The notes: a model not told the origin generated them from the letters alone. A stretch of DNA of 64,000 nucleotides from Urophycis tenuis (GCA_036785325.1 JAXIVH010000002.1:1502788-1566787); one strand, 5' to 3'. Counted from the stretch's first letter, positions 1-35,139 are shown. Program-made: numbers and translations.

Positions 1-19072
<19,072 letters not shown>

Positions 19073-19765
19073 GTAGTGCGTGGGCGGGCGTGGCTAGGGG
19101 CGTGGCTAGGGGCGTGGCTAAGGCTGGGGCTAGGGGCAGGGCTGAGGTATATTTGTCTGTGGACATGGTTTGTTTCGTCATTATTGCCCTTCAATGATTT
19201 GCTTTAAAGAAATGCCATAGACCCTAGTTATAGTCAGCTGTTCGTGAGTGAAATGCTTTGTCAGAACACCTGTTTTGGTTGACGGCACCTGCCTCTGTAT
19301 GAGACCATTTAGGATTTAGACCGCTCCCTGCTCATTCCTGACCAATCAGGGCATCCTCCCTGTCGAGGAGGAGTCCGCCTTGCCTGTCAATCACAATCAT
19401 GCCCATGGCGTCGTCATAGCTCCACCATAGGTGTGTGATGGAAACACTTCTCAATGGCAGTCAAAGGGAGGGAGGGAGGGAGCCGGGGGGTAGGGCCTGT
19501 TTTTATTACGTTGGTTCTTTTCAAAATGGTGCTTTTAGCCTGGGAACCTGACAAATCTCTGAGCTCATGTTTTATTTGCTGTGGCATATGCCTCTGGCCC
19601 CTCTCCCGTTCAGATGGACTTCCAGCCTCACTCTGGCCGGCCGATCACACCCTGGGGAGGGTTCAATCCATGACTATCGGGAAGCGCCCTATGGGAACGC
19701 CGTTTTTATGGCATTTTAGGAACAAGATAGATCAAGACCAAGACAGCTAGCTTTGGATGTGTAAA

Positions 19766-19935
19766 GGGGCATTTAGCAGACGCTTTTGTCCAAAGCGACT
19801 TACAATCAGTACATGTGTGGGGTTCGACATGTGGACAGTTGGAGGTGCGGATCAAGGGGATCGAACCACCAACCCTACGGCTGGTGGATGACCCGCTGTG
19901 TCTACCTGCTCTACACACTGAGCTACTGCCGCCCC
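19766..19935 (-). mobile_element. tRNA-derived SINE
   Basis: On the minus strand the head reads GGCAGTAGCTCAGTGTGTAG (A-box-like), then GGTTCGATCCC (B box). The tail contains AAAAGCGTCTGCTAAATGCC. It is the same family as copies at 35558, 53405 and 56814. Confidence 0.8.
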
Positions 19936-20347
19936 ACACGTTTCATGTGTCACACGTTTCGTTGCTCTGATTGGTTGGAGGTTGTTGGTTGCAGTTTCCA
20001 GAATAATGCACATTTAAATGGTTCTGGCGATGATATCAGACTAGCTCTCTTTTGCTCTTTTCTGCTATCTCTCTTCATAACTCTCAAATCTTACCGATGA
20101 TCCTTAAATATAAGAATTGTCAGTTTCAGGGTCTTCACCAAAACATCAGCTCCTCTGCTGGACAAACTATGTAATGGCTCATCTGAAAGAACAAAGCTTT
20201 TTATTTAGATCTCTTCTATCAAAAGATGAAAGCCTCTGCTACCGTTCAGGTTCATTTGAAAGTGCAATGTGGAATATTCCAGATAAGAATTTGACTATGC
20301 AGAGATTGCAGAAATGGTGTTTAGTTTGGTACATGACTGTGGGGCTG

Positions 20348-20547
20348 NNNNNNNNNNNNNNNNNNNNNNNNNNNNNNNNNNNNNNNNNNNNNNNNNNNNN
20401 NNNNNNNNNNNNNNNNNNNNNNNNNNNNNNNNNNNNNNNNNNNNNNNNNNNNNNNNNNNNNNNNNNNNNNNNNNNNNNNNNNNNNNNNNNNNNNNNNNNN
20501 NNNNNNNNNNNNNNNNNNNNNNNNNNNNNNNNNNNNNNNNNNNNNNN
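20348..20547. other. Assembly gap (200 N)
   Basis: Exactly 200 N bases, the conventional placeholder for a gap of unknown size. It lies 3' of the last visible carmil exon, so the join between carmil and the ncoa7 side depends on scaffolding. Confidence 0.99.
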
Positions 20548-22495
20548 ATTCAATTCTTATTTAATTTTACATTCACGGTTTACATTGATGTCCCGCTGTG
20601 TTTGATGCTACGGCGAACCAGGGCTGTGTGTAGAGAGCATAGACTGTATATATATATATATGGACAAACCCTCCGTGACGTCACCCATAGACATTCTTAA
20701 CAGCGGAGATTAAGCCCGCCTACCTCCGGCCAGACCAATCAAAGCCTCGAATCCGTGAAGGTCATGCCGTGATGACAGATGACAGCTGCCAAATCAAGTT
20801 GACCACGCCCTTAATTATTCATAAAATAAAATCCTTCTCTGTGCATTAAAATAATGGATTCTAAAAAAATTCACCCCCCTCACTAGTTGTCATGGACTCG
20901 AACACTACTGAAAGATACCAAAACCGTTTTTTGAACCAGGCTGTAAACATGTTTATTTGGCTGTAAAGTTGGACATTTTAACATGGGTGTCTATGGGAAG
21001 TTGACTCCTTTCTGCAGCCAGCCTCAAGCGGCCAGTCGAGGAACTGCAAGTTTTTGTACTTCCGCATGGGCTTCATTTTTCAGCATGGAATGTTGCCGCT
21101 TGGTAGAGAGCGGCTGTGGACGCTGCCTCGGTCACGTGTCTCACAGGATGGTGGGGATGTACCGTCATGCTCTCTGTAGGCCTGCAGGGATGTAGGCTGA
21201 GGCACATTAGTGTACTGCGTGGTTTCACTGCGCTTCCGAAGAACAAGAACTAGAACTAGAAAATTCCCTCGAGGGAAATTTTGAAAGGGCACGGGTGATA
21301 CTGCCGGAGTCTTTCCCCACTGTCTCATTAAATGCAGTCTGACCGCTATCAAATCTCTTAGTCAATATCGACTTTGATTTATCTGTGTAAAACTCATGTT
21401 GTGGCGAGCTACGGCAAGCTCAGCGCAGAGAGATGAACTCTACTTTTACAAGTCGCTTTTATATGACACGGTCACAAGCAGACTATACATGCCGTCACAA
21501 ATGAGTGGTAGTGGTTATGGCAAGATGCCACAGTGAGTTGAGTAATGGTGCTCCCTGACTCATCCCAAAAACAACAGTCAACAAAGTGAACGTAATGAAA
21601 CAGTGAAATGCAAGGAACCCAACATGTCCTGAACATTTGCCTCCAAACCCTATCTAATAGCAATAACATGTAATGACACAGAATGCCAGAATGTCGCAAT
21701 ACATTCTGGGAAACACTCCAAGACAAGCACGCGCCGGATGTCGACAGAGACGTTGAGGAAAAGAGCCATTTTCTGCCTCGGCACTGGTCTCACATTTGGG
21801 CTTATTCTGACAAAACAGTAGCTCCTATCAGAAAAATACCAAGACCACCATGGCTGTAAGGACTTCCTGAACGATTTGGTGTTTCTACAATGTTTCTATA
21901 GTAAATATTTCGGAGACACTCGCAAGTTTAAAACAGGGCTCCGTTCTGCTTCTCCTCGGAATTTTTTTGTAATGGAGTCAATGAGGAGCAGACACAGACT
22001 GGTCGCAGTTAGAGGCTGCTAATTCGAATTCTGTAAATCTCTCCGATTTTTTGAGCACACTGTGAGAGACAGAACACGTTTGTCTACAAAGTTGGAAAAA
22101 ATCATTTGTGTACATTGTAAATTGTGGCCAGGAGCAGCGTGGAAAGAGAATTGTTTTTTATTTTTCTGGGGCTCTCTCCCACTCTAGCTGCACTCTGACA
22201 CTAAATATTCCATGCAATACACACCCATTGTAACCCTCATAATTTCTCCAAAAATGATCATGGACATTGAACAGTGATTGATCAAAAACTATACGACCTA
22301 TCAAAACAGTCTTTATTTTTTGACCTCTCCTCACATGCATTCTCTATGGGAAAATATTCACAGTTTTTTTGCAAATAACGTCGTGAAAAAGTAATATTAT
22401 TTAATTCTTATTGAAGCACATCGATCCCGATGAAGATCCCGATGAAGACGCACATTTTGATATATCATTACGAATCAAAATTCATCTGGAAGAGG
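20548..22495. repeat. Interspersed repeat of unknown class
   Basis: The start (TAGACTGTATATATATATAT near 20642, then a GACGTCACCC segment) and the end leading into CACAGGATAACAATAGTGCTCGG are, from memory, common multicopy sequence in fish introns. No transposase or clear terminal repeats were found, so the class is left open. Confidence 0.4.
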
Positions 22496-22733
22496 AATAA
22501 TAATAAGAAGAAAAAATCCACAGGATAACAATAGTGCTCGGTGCGATTGCCCCGTGCCCTAATAAAAAGAAAAAATCCACAGGATAACAATAGTGCTCGG
22601 GGGCTTTTGCCCATGCCCTAATAATAATAATAAGAAAAAATCCACAGCCTTGCTGTAGCAGCGCCCCGAGCACTGGCTCCACAGCCTTGCTGTAGGGCCA
22701 GTGCTCGGTGCGATTCCCCCGTGCCCTTAATTA
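22496..22733. repeat. Short tandem copies of a repeat tail
   Basis: AAGAAAAAATCCACAGGAT or a close variant occurs at least three times with intervening GTGCTCGG and GTGCCCTAATAA blocks. It looks like tandem multiplication of the 3' end of the preceding repeat. Confidence 0.6.
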
Positions 22734-24597
22734 ATGGGAAGAAAGGTCATAGCCCTGTCTTGCCTAAAGGTGTGTTTATTATTTCAAGTTTGTTTTACAT
22801 GTATTACTAACATTATTTCTACAAACAATATTTCACAGGAATTTTATAATAACAAAGTATTGTACATTATTAAATATATTATATTATATATAGTTGTTGT
22901 TGTTTTTTTACATATATATTTTGTTCCCATTTCCGATTCGGTTCTACATATTGGTTGCATGTCCATATTTGGAAGTGGAGGCCGAAGCAGAAAAAACCTC
23001 ACAAGGCCACAAGAGAGCAGCAAAGAGCATGTTGGTGGTGTACTGATGAATGTTAGGGTGTTCTACTTTATTTAATGTTTTTGATTGCTAGGTTTTCTAG
23101 CCACGTTATTAAGTCAACCACACAGTGGCTTAAAAAAAACCATGAAAGCCTTACAGATCTGTTGGACAGTAAAAATAAGTGCTTAATTGAATGATAATAT
23201 GTCACTAAATATCTCCCATTGCCCTGCGGAACGACAGTGTTGAGCGCTTTGATGGCCCCATAAGGTATGGCTGTGGAAATATGAGACACTTCTAAGCAAT
23301 GAGTGGACTGACTGTTGCTTGGGTGACAGAGATTAATAACAAGTGGTTGTTGACCAGCGCTTACATTCCATCCAGAAACCAAGATGATGCAGGCATATAT
23401 TACACAACACCGCTTCAACAGTGAAAGGTTATATCGCCCTTTGGTGAATCTGCCCATAATGTCTGTTAGGTTTTCAGATGGAATGGTTTGAAGAAAGTAA
23501 ACATTCATATCAGTGAACGGAAACTAATATCATGAGCAGAATTGAGTTGGGATTTGTGAAATGAAAATAAGTTTTCTCAAACTATCTTAGCATTTTAATG
23601 AAAGTATCTCAGCAGGACATAGACAGTGCCGGCACTGTCTTACACAAAAACATAAACAGCTTCAGACAGTTGCATCATTTATATCTTCCTTTGGTTAGAT
23701 TTATTTTTTACACAAATATAAAAATACAGAAATATAAAAAAAATTGACAGCAATCACATAAAGCAATGATACAGTTTTAATGTGCAACATCGTCTTCAAT
23801 GTCGAAATGGAAGAGGATCGATTGATGAAACATGAATTCGCTATGGAGATTAAAACCAGATTTCTCCATCTAGTACACATTGCTGAAACAGTGCATAGTG
23901 CAATAGTGTTATCTGTATCCCCTGAGTATTTAGGTCCCCTGCAATGGTGGCTTCAACTGCAAACTCAATTCATCAATGGGAGAAGATTAAAATACAAAGG
24001 TCACTTGTGTTATCCTGTCCCTGTTACAGCAAACCTTTCATGTGCCAAATATATCTTTTAGAGGTTGGACTGGCAAAACAGACACAGTCGATTGTATGCT
24101 TGCACTGACCCTGGACATTGTGTAGGCTATGCTGCTCAGCCAAGGTGGCGCTTCTCCCTCAGCAGTCAGCAGTGAGTGGAACAGTCTGGGGCTTAGCGCT
24201 GGGCTCCTGATACTGTAGCCCTGCTTGCATGTGGTTCAGCAGCAGCTTGTGAAGCTGCGCGCCACAAACACCCTGAACCCATGGCTCCCTGAAGCCAGAG
24301 GACACAAAGACACAGGGATGGAGCCAGTAAAGCGAAGCCTTGCATACCGTTGTGTAAAGGGCAGGTCGACTAGGTGTGCACGTGCAGGGTTTTTTTCTCT
24401 TTAGGGATGGGATCCTGCACATGATGTTTCGCTAGCTGCTGCTCTGACAAGCGACACACATGGCTGAACCCTCCCGGGGTGAGCTACGCACAGGTCCTGG
24501 TCGGAGCCCCGGAGCCCCGCATCTCACTGGCAAAGCCACTCTGCGGTTTGCTTCGTAGTCCTCGGTTCTTCTTGCTTCCCTCACGCTGTCCCCCTGT
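22734..24597. other. Intergenic, includes probable ncoa7 3' UTR
   Basis: No coding exon was seen. On the minus strand downstream of the ncoa7 stop, an AATAAA (TTTATT at about 23698-23703 on the plus strand) is a candidate polyadenylation signal that would give a 3' UTR of about 900 bases. This is inference only. Confidence 0.4.
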
Positions 24598-28398
<3,801 letters not shown>

Positions 28399-28490
28399 GG
28401 TCCACTGAACCCAGGTGAAGTGAGGTGAGGGTGTGGGAACAAAGAATGGCAAGACTTAGAGAGACGTAGAGAGAGAGAGAAAGATAGAGA

Positions 28491-28603
<113 letters not shown>

Positions 28604-28660
28604 AGATGGTGGCTCTGGTCCGGGGCAGCATGTCCACCATGAGCTGCTGCCATGTGCTGC

Positions 28661-28668
28661 CTTTTATA
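28661..28668 (-). promoter_or_regulatory. ncoa7: TATA box of ncoa7 short form
   Basis: TATAAAAG on the minus strand (GGTATAAAAGGCAGC context) lies 263 bases upstream of the ATG. A start about 30 bases downstream would put the (CT)n tract at 28596-28495 in the leader. No GAAANNGAAA interferon-response motif was seen in the 200 bases upstream. Confidence 0.55.
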
Positions 28669-28926
28669 CCTGAGGCTGAGTTGCTGATATAAGCCCCATT
28701 GACCATTAACCCCACCACAACCCAACCACTCCTTCCCTGCTCTCTCTCTCTGTCTGTCTCTCACTCTCTCCCAGGAGCCCCACACGTTTGTGTGCAGTGC
28801 ACACAGGGTTATTTCACAACCCTGCTAAAATGTCAAAGTTAGTGACACATTAACCCAGGCTTTGCAGGACAGTTCAGGGAGTTAGTGTGTCAGGGCAAGG
28901 TGAAGCAAAGGGTGTCTCTCTGTCCA

Positions 28927-28930
<4 letters not shown>

Positions 28931-28968
<38 letters not shown>

Positions 28969-29052
28969 CTTGTTTGTACGTGCTTGTGTGTGTCTGTGTG
29001 TGTCAGCTTGTCTGTCGGCCCGTGGATGTCTGTGTCCATCTGCCTGTCTGTC
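28931..29052. repeat. (TG)n and TG-rich tract
   Basis: A pure TG run of about 34 bases is followed by degenerate TGTC/TGTG sequence. Confidence 0.9.
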
Positions 29053-29120
29053 TGTCCCCTCATTTATATTATACAAGTCAGCCCATCTGCCCTTCAATCC
29101 CTAATGTCCAGCTGTCCACC

Positions 29121-30560
29121 TCGGTGTGTCATGGTGTATCATTGTGTGTCATGGTGTATCATTGTGTGTCATGGTGTATCATTGTGTGTCATGGTGTATC
29201 ATTGTGTGTCATGGTGTATCATTGTGTGTCTTGGTGTATCATTGTGTGTCATGGTGTATCATTGTGTGTCATGGTGTATCATTGTGTGTCTTGGTGTATC
29301 ATTGTGTGTCATGGTGTATCATTGTGTGTCATGGTGTATCATTGTGTGTCTTGGTGTATCATTGTGTGTCATGGTGTATCATTGTGTGTCATGGTGTATC
29401 ATTGTGTGTCATGGTGTATCATTGTGTGTCTTGGTGTATCATTGTGTGTCTTGGTGTATCATTGTGTGTCATGGTGTATCATTGTGTGTCTTGGTGTATC
29501 ATTGTGTGTCTTGGTGTATCATTGTGTGTCTTGGTGTATCATTGTGTGTCATGGTGTATCATTGTGTGTCATGGTGTATCATTGTGTGTCTTGGTGTATC
29601 ATTGTGTGTCTTGGTGTATCATTGTGTGTCATGGTGTATCATTGTGTGTCATGGTGTATCATTGTGTGTCATGGTGTATCATTGTGTGTCTTGGTGTATC
29701 ATTGTGTGTCTTGGTGTATCATTGTGTGTCATGGTGTATCATTGTGTGTCTTGGTGTATCATTGTGTGTCTTGGTGTATCATTGTGTGTCATGGTGTATC
29801 ATTGTGTGTCATGGTGTATCATTGTGTGTCATGGTGTATCATTGTGTGTCTTGGTGTATCATTGTGTGTCATGGTGTATCATTGTGTGTCTTGGTGTATC
29901 ATTGTGTGTCATGGTGTATCATTGTGTGTCATGGTGTATCATTGTGTGTCTTGGTGTATCATTGTGTGTCATGGTGTATCATTGTGTGTCATGGTGTATC
30001 ATTGTGTGTCTTGGTGTATCATTGTGTGTCATGGTGTATCATTGTGTGTCATGGTGTATCATTGTGTGTCATGGTGTATCATTGTGTGTCTTGGTGTATC
30101 ATTGTGTGTCTTGGTGTATCATTGTGTGTCATGGTGTATCATTGTGTGTCTTGGTGTATCATTGTGTGTCTTGGTGTATCATTGTGTGTCTTGGTGTATC
30201 ATTGTGTGTCATGGTGTATCATTGTGTGTCATGGTGTATCATTGTGTGTCTTGGTGTATCATTGTGTGTCTTGGTGTATCATTGTGTGTCATGGTGTATC
30301 ATTGTGTGTCATGGTGTATCATTGTGTGTCATGGTGTATCATTGTGTGTCTTGGTGTATCATTGTGTGTCTTGGTGTATCATTGTGTGTCTTGGTGTATC
30401 ATTGTGTGTCATGGTGTATCATTGTGTGTCTTGGTGTATCATTGTGTGTCTTGGTGTATCATTGTGTGTCATGGTGTATCATTGTGTGTCATGGTGTATC
30501 ATTGTGTGTCATGGTGTATCATTGTGTGTCTTGGTGTATCATTGTGTTTCTTGGTCCACT
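29121..30560. repeat. 20-bp minisatellite, about 72 copies
   Basis: The unit is (A/T)TGGTGTATCATTGTGTGTC. Nearly all variation is at the first base (A or T), and unit order shows a large internal duplication. Because 20 is not a multiple of 3 and the unit has no stop on the plus strand, all three forward frames stay open for nearly 500 codons. I do not regard these as genes. Confidence 0.97.
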
Positions 30561-31077
30561 GATGTTTAAGTCCAGTCCACCTGTGCTGCCTTGGTTAACC
30601 TTCTGCTGTCCTTCCATGTGACCTTCCCTCACCTGTCTACGCTGTCCCTGACCTCCACCCATCCTCTCTCTTTCTTTATCTTGTTTACTTTTCTTTTTTT
30701 TCTCTCTTTTTTGTCTTTTTCCTCTTTTTTTCCATCCTTCTCTTGGTTATATATTATATACAGTATATATATTATATATTTCTCTTTTTTGTCCCTTTAT
30801 TTCTCTTTATTCTCCCTTTCTTGTCATTGATCACTTGGTCAATTCAAGACCTGACATCCCGAGATCAGATCAAATCAGCCAATCGGGGCTTTACTGTTGA
30901 CCTATTGACACCCGATCACTTCTTAATGGGACGTTTGCCGATAGCCGTCTGCTATTGTGGGCAGGAGGCGCTGAAACACAGCCGCTGTTTGCGTTGTACG
31001 TGTGCAACAGCAAGAACGCCTCGCAGACGCCTCGCTTCGCCTCGTCACTTACATGTGCAACATCTGTCCAGATACAT
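30561..31077. other. Intergenic, T-rich, no gene seen
   Basis: A T/CT-rich stretch and a TATATA block (30750-30780) were seen, with nothing coding. Confidence 0.5.
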
Positions 31078-31690
31078 TTGGCGGCGCGGGGCGGTTCAGA
31101 GTGCGGGGCGGTTCAGAGTGCGGGGCGGTTCAGAGGCGGTTCAGAGTGCGAAGCGGTTCAGAGCGCGAGGCGGTTCAGAGGCGGTTCAGAGCGCGGGGCA
31201 GTTCAGAGACGGTTCAGAGCGCGAGGCGGTTCAGAGGCGGTTCAGAGCGCGGGGTGGGTCGGAGCGCGAGGCGGTTCAGAGGCGGTTCAGAGCGCGGGGC
31301 GGTTCAGAGGCGGTTCAGAGTGCGGGGCAGTTCAGAGACGGTTCAGAGCGCGAGGCGGTTCAGAGGCCGTTCAGAGCGCGGGGTGGGTCGGAGCGCGAGG
31401 CGGTTCAGAGGCGGTTCAGAGCGCGGGGCGGTTCAGAGGCGGTTCAGAGTGCGGGGCAGTTCAGAGACGGTTCAGAGCGCGAGGCGGTTCAGAGCGCGGG
31501 GCGGTTCAGGGCGCGGTGCGGTTCAGAGGCGGTTCAGAGCGCGGGGCGGTTCAGGGCACGGTGCGGTTCAGAGCGCGAGGCGGTTCAGAGGCGGTTCAGA
31601 GCGCAGGGTGGGTCGGAGCGCGGGGCGGGTCAGAGGCGGTTCAGAGCGCGGGGTGGGTTAGAGCGCGGGGTCGGTCAGAGCGCGGGGCAA
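31078..31690. repeat. GC-rich minisatellite
   Basis: Variants of GGCGGTTCAGAGCGCGGGG and GGCGGTTCAGA alternate for about 610 bases. They are CpG-dense, with longer higher-order blocks of about 120 bases repeated near 31205 and 31330. All plus frames are open by composition. Confidence 0.95.
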
Positions 31691-32024
31691 AGAACTGTCA
31701 TGTAGAAAACCTTACAACATACGGCCGAGGATCCCTGCCTCAAACCCCACGCAGCCAGGGTCTGATTTGCTCATGTCCCGATGTCACAGCGTGAGGTTAA
31801 GATCGGCAGCAGCCAGCTGGGTCACCGTTCACTGTAGTGTTTCATAAGAGACAGGCAAATCAATACAAGCCAATGTCCAGGTTTCAGAAACACACTGGCC
31901 CTCGGTACTAAAACACACACCAGTGTGCATAAGTGAGCTTGAATATGCATGCACGTTTAAAGTATGTATACTGTATACACTGTATACAATATACACACAT
32001 GCGTAATGCATTGTATTGCATGCG
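31691..32024. other. Intergenic, no gene seen
   Basis: Single-copy-looking sequence between two repeat arrays. Confidence 0.4.
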
Positions 32025-32096
32025 TGCACACACACACACACAAACATACACACACATGCGCAATGCATTGTATTGCACACACACACACATTGTATT

Positions 32097-32142
<46 letters not shown>
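32025..32142. repeat. (CA)n microsatellite
   Basis: CA runs are interrupted by short ATTGTATTGC elements and end against a SINE. Confidence 0.95.
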
Positions 32143-32145
<3 letters not shown>

Positions 32146-32146
32146 C

Positions 32147-32392
32147 GGGGCAGCCGCGGCCTACTGGTTAGGGCTTCGGATTTGTAACCGGAGGGTGGCC
32201 GGTTCGAACCCCGACCAGTGCGAACGGCTGAAGTGCCCTTGTGTGCCCAGCGGCACCGCCGCTGTTGCACGCAGCTCACTGCATCGGGTTTAAGTGTGTG
32301 CGTCACCTCACTGTGTGCTTCACCTTCACTGTGTTCTGAGTGTGTCACTAATTCACGATTGGGTTAAATGCAGAAGACCAAATTTCCCAAAT
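32147..32392 (+). mobile_element. tRNA-derived SINE, second family
   Basis: The head is GCAGCCGCGGCCTACTGGTT (A box region) with GGTTCGAACCC (B box), followed by an unrelated body and the tail GGGTTAAATGCAGAAGACC. A tRNA-like head with a long body and no matching acceptor stem argues for a SINE, not a tRNA gene. Confidence 0.8.
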
Positions 32393-33403
32393 GAGTAATT
32401 CTTCTTAAACACACAGGAACAGATTATGTAGAACTTACAACTTCGCTGACTCTACCGATTGGGTATTTTAAGTATTTTAAACACACTGTATTTCATTATG
32501 AAAACATCACTCATCAACTCCCAAATATGTAAACAATAACCATCCTGTGCAACATTGACGGGAATCAATTGGGCCAAGGCCTCCTCCTTTGTAACCCAAA
32601 CACTCACAGACTTCTTCCAGTCCCTCTTAAGTGGACATTTCCCACGAGTCCATGCCCATGTAGAGCTGTCTTTTAAGGGTTACAAGTCTTATTACACAGC
32701 TTTGGAGGAGGCAGAGCTTAATGACATTTCACAATTGCTCCAATTCCTGTAAAGTCCTGCTCCAGCATGCCTGGCCCAGAGTATCAGGTTGCATGGAAAA
32801 ATCCCCATGTGTCTGCTTACTTCCCTTACTCCCTTACTCTTTTCTTACTGGGAAACACACAGGAGGGAAGGGACCTAAACGCAAACATGCACACACAGGT
32901 GCCATGTTGAAGCAATTCTGGGGATGTGTAACACACCCACACACACCCACACACACCCAGAATAATGACGGTTTGAACTCAACTTGAAACCTTACTTAAA
33001 TGATGTAACACAGTAGAACTATAAAATGTGTCATCTCCTACACAATGAATAAAAGTGTTGCAGAATTAGGTCATTTTTAATTATTAGGTGGGTAGGCAAT
33101 TTGGAGAAATCAGCCATACTGAGCTAGATTTTGAAAGTGTCAATCCAAAAAGATCCCACCCCTCCCTCAAGCCTCTGAAGCAGCTCCTTGAGGAATACTC
33201 TGGTCTTGTGCAATGAATGCATGGGCAGAGTGCTTGCAGGTAGTAGGTAGCATGTTGAATTTGGGCCATATTAAATGATTGTACCAGCTTATTACAGTCC
33301 AGTCGGGATGTAAAGATGATTTCAACTAATATGACCCAAATATGACAGAAATATGATGCCCTACCCTGGCTTTAATTACACTGTGATTATGTCACCATTA
33401 CTC

Positions 33404-33457
<54 letters not shown>

Positions 33458-33934
33458 CGTGCATGCGTTTTAGACATGCTTGGATGCTGTGTGCATGGTA
33501 GCCTCTGTTTGTTTGTGTCTGTTCCGTGATCATGCATGTCAACAGTGTACGTGTCTAATTGATAAACGGACAGAACGGAACATTAGTCAATTGATTCAGA
33601 CTTTTCTAGAGTTCATGACCGAGGCATAGTTCATACAAGGTTTACTGTTAAAAGTGAAGGGAAGTGTCTAGGTTAAGAAAAGTCACAATAGTGTGGTCGG
33701 AGACATCAACACTCAAGTTAAGTCTGTAACCCCATTGCGAGTGCATAATGTCTGCAAACTGCGCTCTGAACCAATGATTTATTGCGTTTTGTATTCTACT
33801 CATGCAGAGAGCCTGTTCGCATCGCTGATTAGATCAGAGGTCATATCAGCAAATCAAACAAACAATGGCTAGTTGTCATCTACCTTCTGTGTGAATGGCA
33901 AGCAGGGCTGTTTGGGGATGGCATGTCCTGTCTT
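32393..33934. other. Intergenic, no gene seen
   Basis: AT-rich sequence with a (TG)n tract at 33409-33452. A short open frame at 32555-32752 was examined and has no recognisable feature. Confidence 0.45.
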
Positions 33935-35008
33935 AGGGTTTAATATTTTTTCCCGAAAATGACATGAATCAGATCCTGGGGTTTTTTAGTTGTTTTTTTT
34001 TAGCCTAAGTAAGCCTTATGTATTATTTGTATCAATATTACGGCAAAAGAACAAAGTGTATGTCCATCAACACAGCAATGATCAATTCTACGCTACTGCG
34101 TGACATCCGCTGCAGCGCTAATTATGAAATGCCAGGTGCTGCTTGTCCGTGACTTGTCTTCTGAAAAGCTAGGCAACCCTTATAAAACCAACATTTTACA
34201 GAACTCCATCAAAAAAAATTAACGAAATATGTTAAAGTTAACCATTGAATGATTCCTAAACCATTCTCTTAAACTAAATCCATTATTTATTTGGCTGTTG
34301 AGATTTAAGCGGCTGCAAACGGGAATAATCACTCATGTTAATCAAATATTTCTTTATTGGGCAGGACAGGCATATTTCTCTTTTAAACACATACGCGTTC
34401 AATAAATTAAAGAAAACGACCCACAGCAATGTACATTAGGCCATAGGTATAGGCTATGTAAAACGATAGCCTGAACTGAAATAACAAAAGACTGCCGCAA
34501 TATCACTATTATTGAACTCGTGACAACTTAGGCTAACATCTGCCGCAATATCAGCATTGCATTGAACTCGTGAGCTGAGGCAGGCATATTTCTCTTTTAA
34601 ACACAGCAATCTCACATAGCAACACGTCGCAATCTTCGGAATATTTCTCATGCTGAGATTCTAAATGTCGGCGTAATCCCCTTGTTGACCCTCCGGAACA
34701 CTTGATAACACGGTCACACAGCATACACTTAGCGTGTTCATTTTCCAGTTTTTGAAAATACCCCCATACAAAGCTGGCCGCAGGTGCAGACATCATTAGC
34801 GGAGGCATTAGTGACCCTGTATTACTGTAGCTACGGTAGGCTACGGCACCGTCGCCTCCATCAACGTTATCGTATGACAGCAATAGACGCGCACTCGTTT
34901 ATTTTTGTTTTTGTTTTTTTTCGCGTTTCCCGTCATTACTTTTCCCGGGAATCGGGAAATAGTCTTGATCAGATTTCCTGGGAATCCCGGGTCCCGGGAT
35001 TAAACCCT
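33935..35008 (-). mobile_element. hAT-like element with BED finger
   Basis: The ends are inverted (AGGGTTTAAT at 33935, ATTAAACCCT at 34999) and flanked by similar octamers (CCTGTCTT at 33927, CCTGTGTG at 35009; 6 of 8 match). The minus-strand frame 34883-34551 encodes a BED-type zinc finger: SFVWGYFQKL, then CMLCDR and the HLESQH zinc ligands. This is the N-terminus of a hAT transposase. The catalytic part is missing, so the copy is defective. Confidence 0.6.
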
Positions 35009-35038
35009 CCTGTGTGTTGACTCAACACACAGGAGGGT
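35004..35038. repeat. Perfect hairpin, 17-bp arms
   Basis: ACCCTCCTGTGTGTTGA is followed by one C and its exact reverse complement. The first five bases are the end of the hAT element. Confidence 0.95.
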
Positions 35039-35040
35039 AC

Positions 35041-35139
35041 AAGGCACGGTACAAGAGAGAGAAGAGAGTCAGACTGAAGTGACTCAACACTGTTGAGTCA
35101 CTTCAGTCTGACTCTCTTCTCTCTCTTGTACCGTGCCTT
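35041..35139. repeat. Perfect hairpin, 49-bp arms
   Basis: Positions 35041-35089 and 35091-35139 are exact reverse complements around a single C at 35090. It starts two bases after the previous hairpin. Confidence 0.97.

Noticed and set aside
23780..24061. 93-codon open frame
   Set aside because: No recognisable domain, no splice or codon signal, and it lies antisense to the likely ncoa7 3' UTR.
29121..30560. CRISPR-like regular spacing
   Set aside because: The units are contiguous and identical with no unique spacers, and the DNA is vertebrate.
28885..30621. Three overlapping plus-strand open frames of 478-578 codons
   Set aside because: They are three readings of one 20-base repeat that happens to lack plus-strand stops. 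Their peptides are the same repetitive string in shifted register, with no gene signals.
30743..31705. Open frames of 219-320 codons
   Set aside because: They run through the GC-rich minisatellite in several frames at once, a sign of composition instead of coding.
32147..32230. Possible tRNA gene
   Set aside because: A and B boxes are present, but the cloverleaf does not close and the sequence continues into a SINE body and tail. The heads at 36481 and 56814 were rejected for the same reason.
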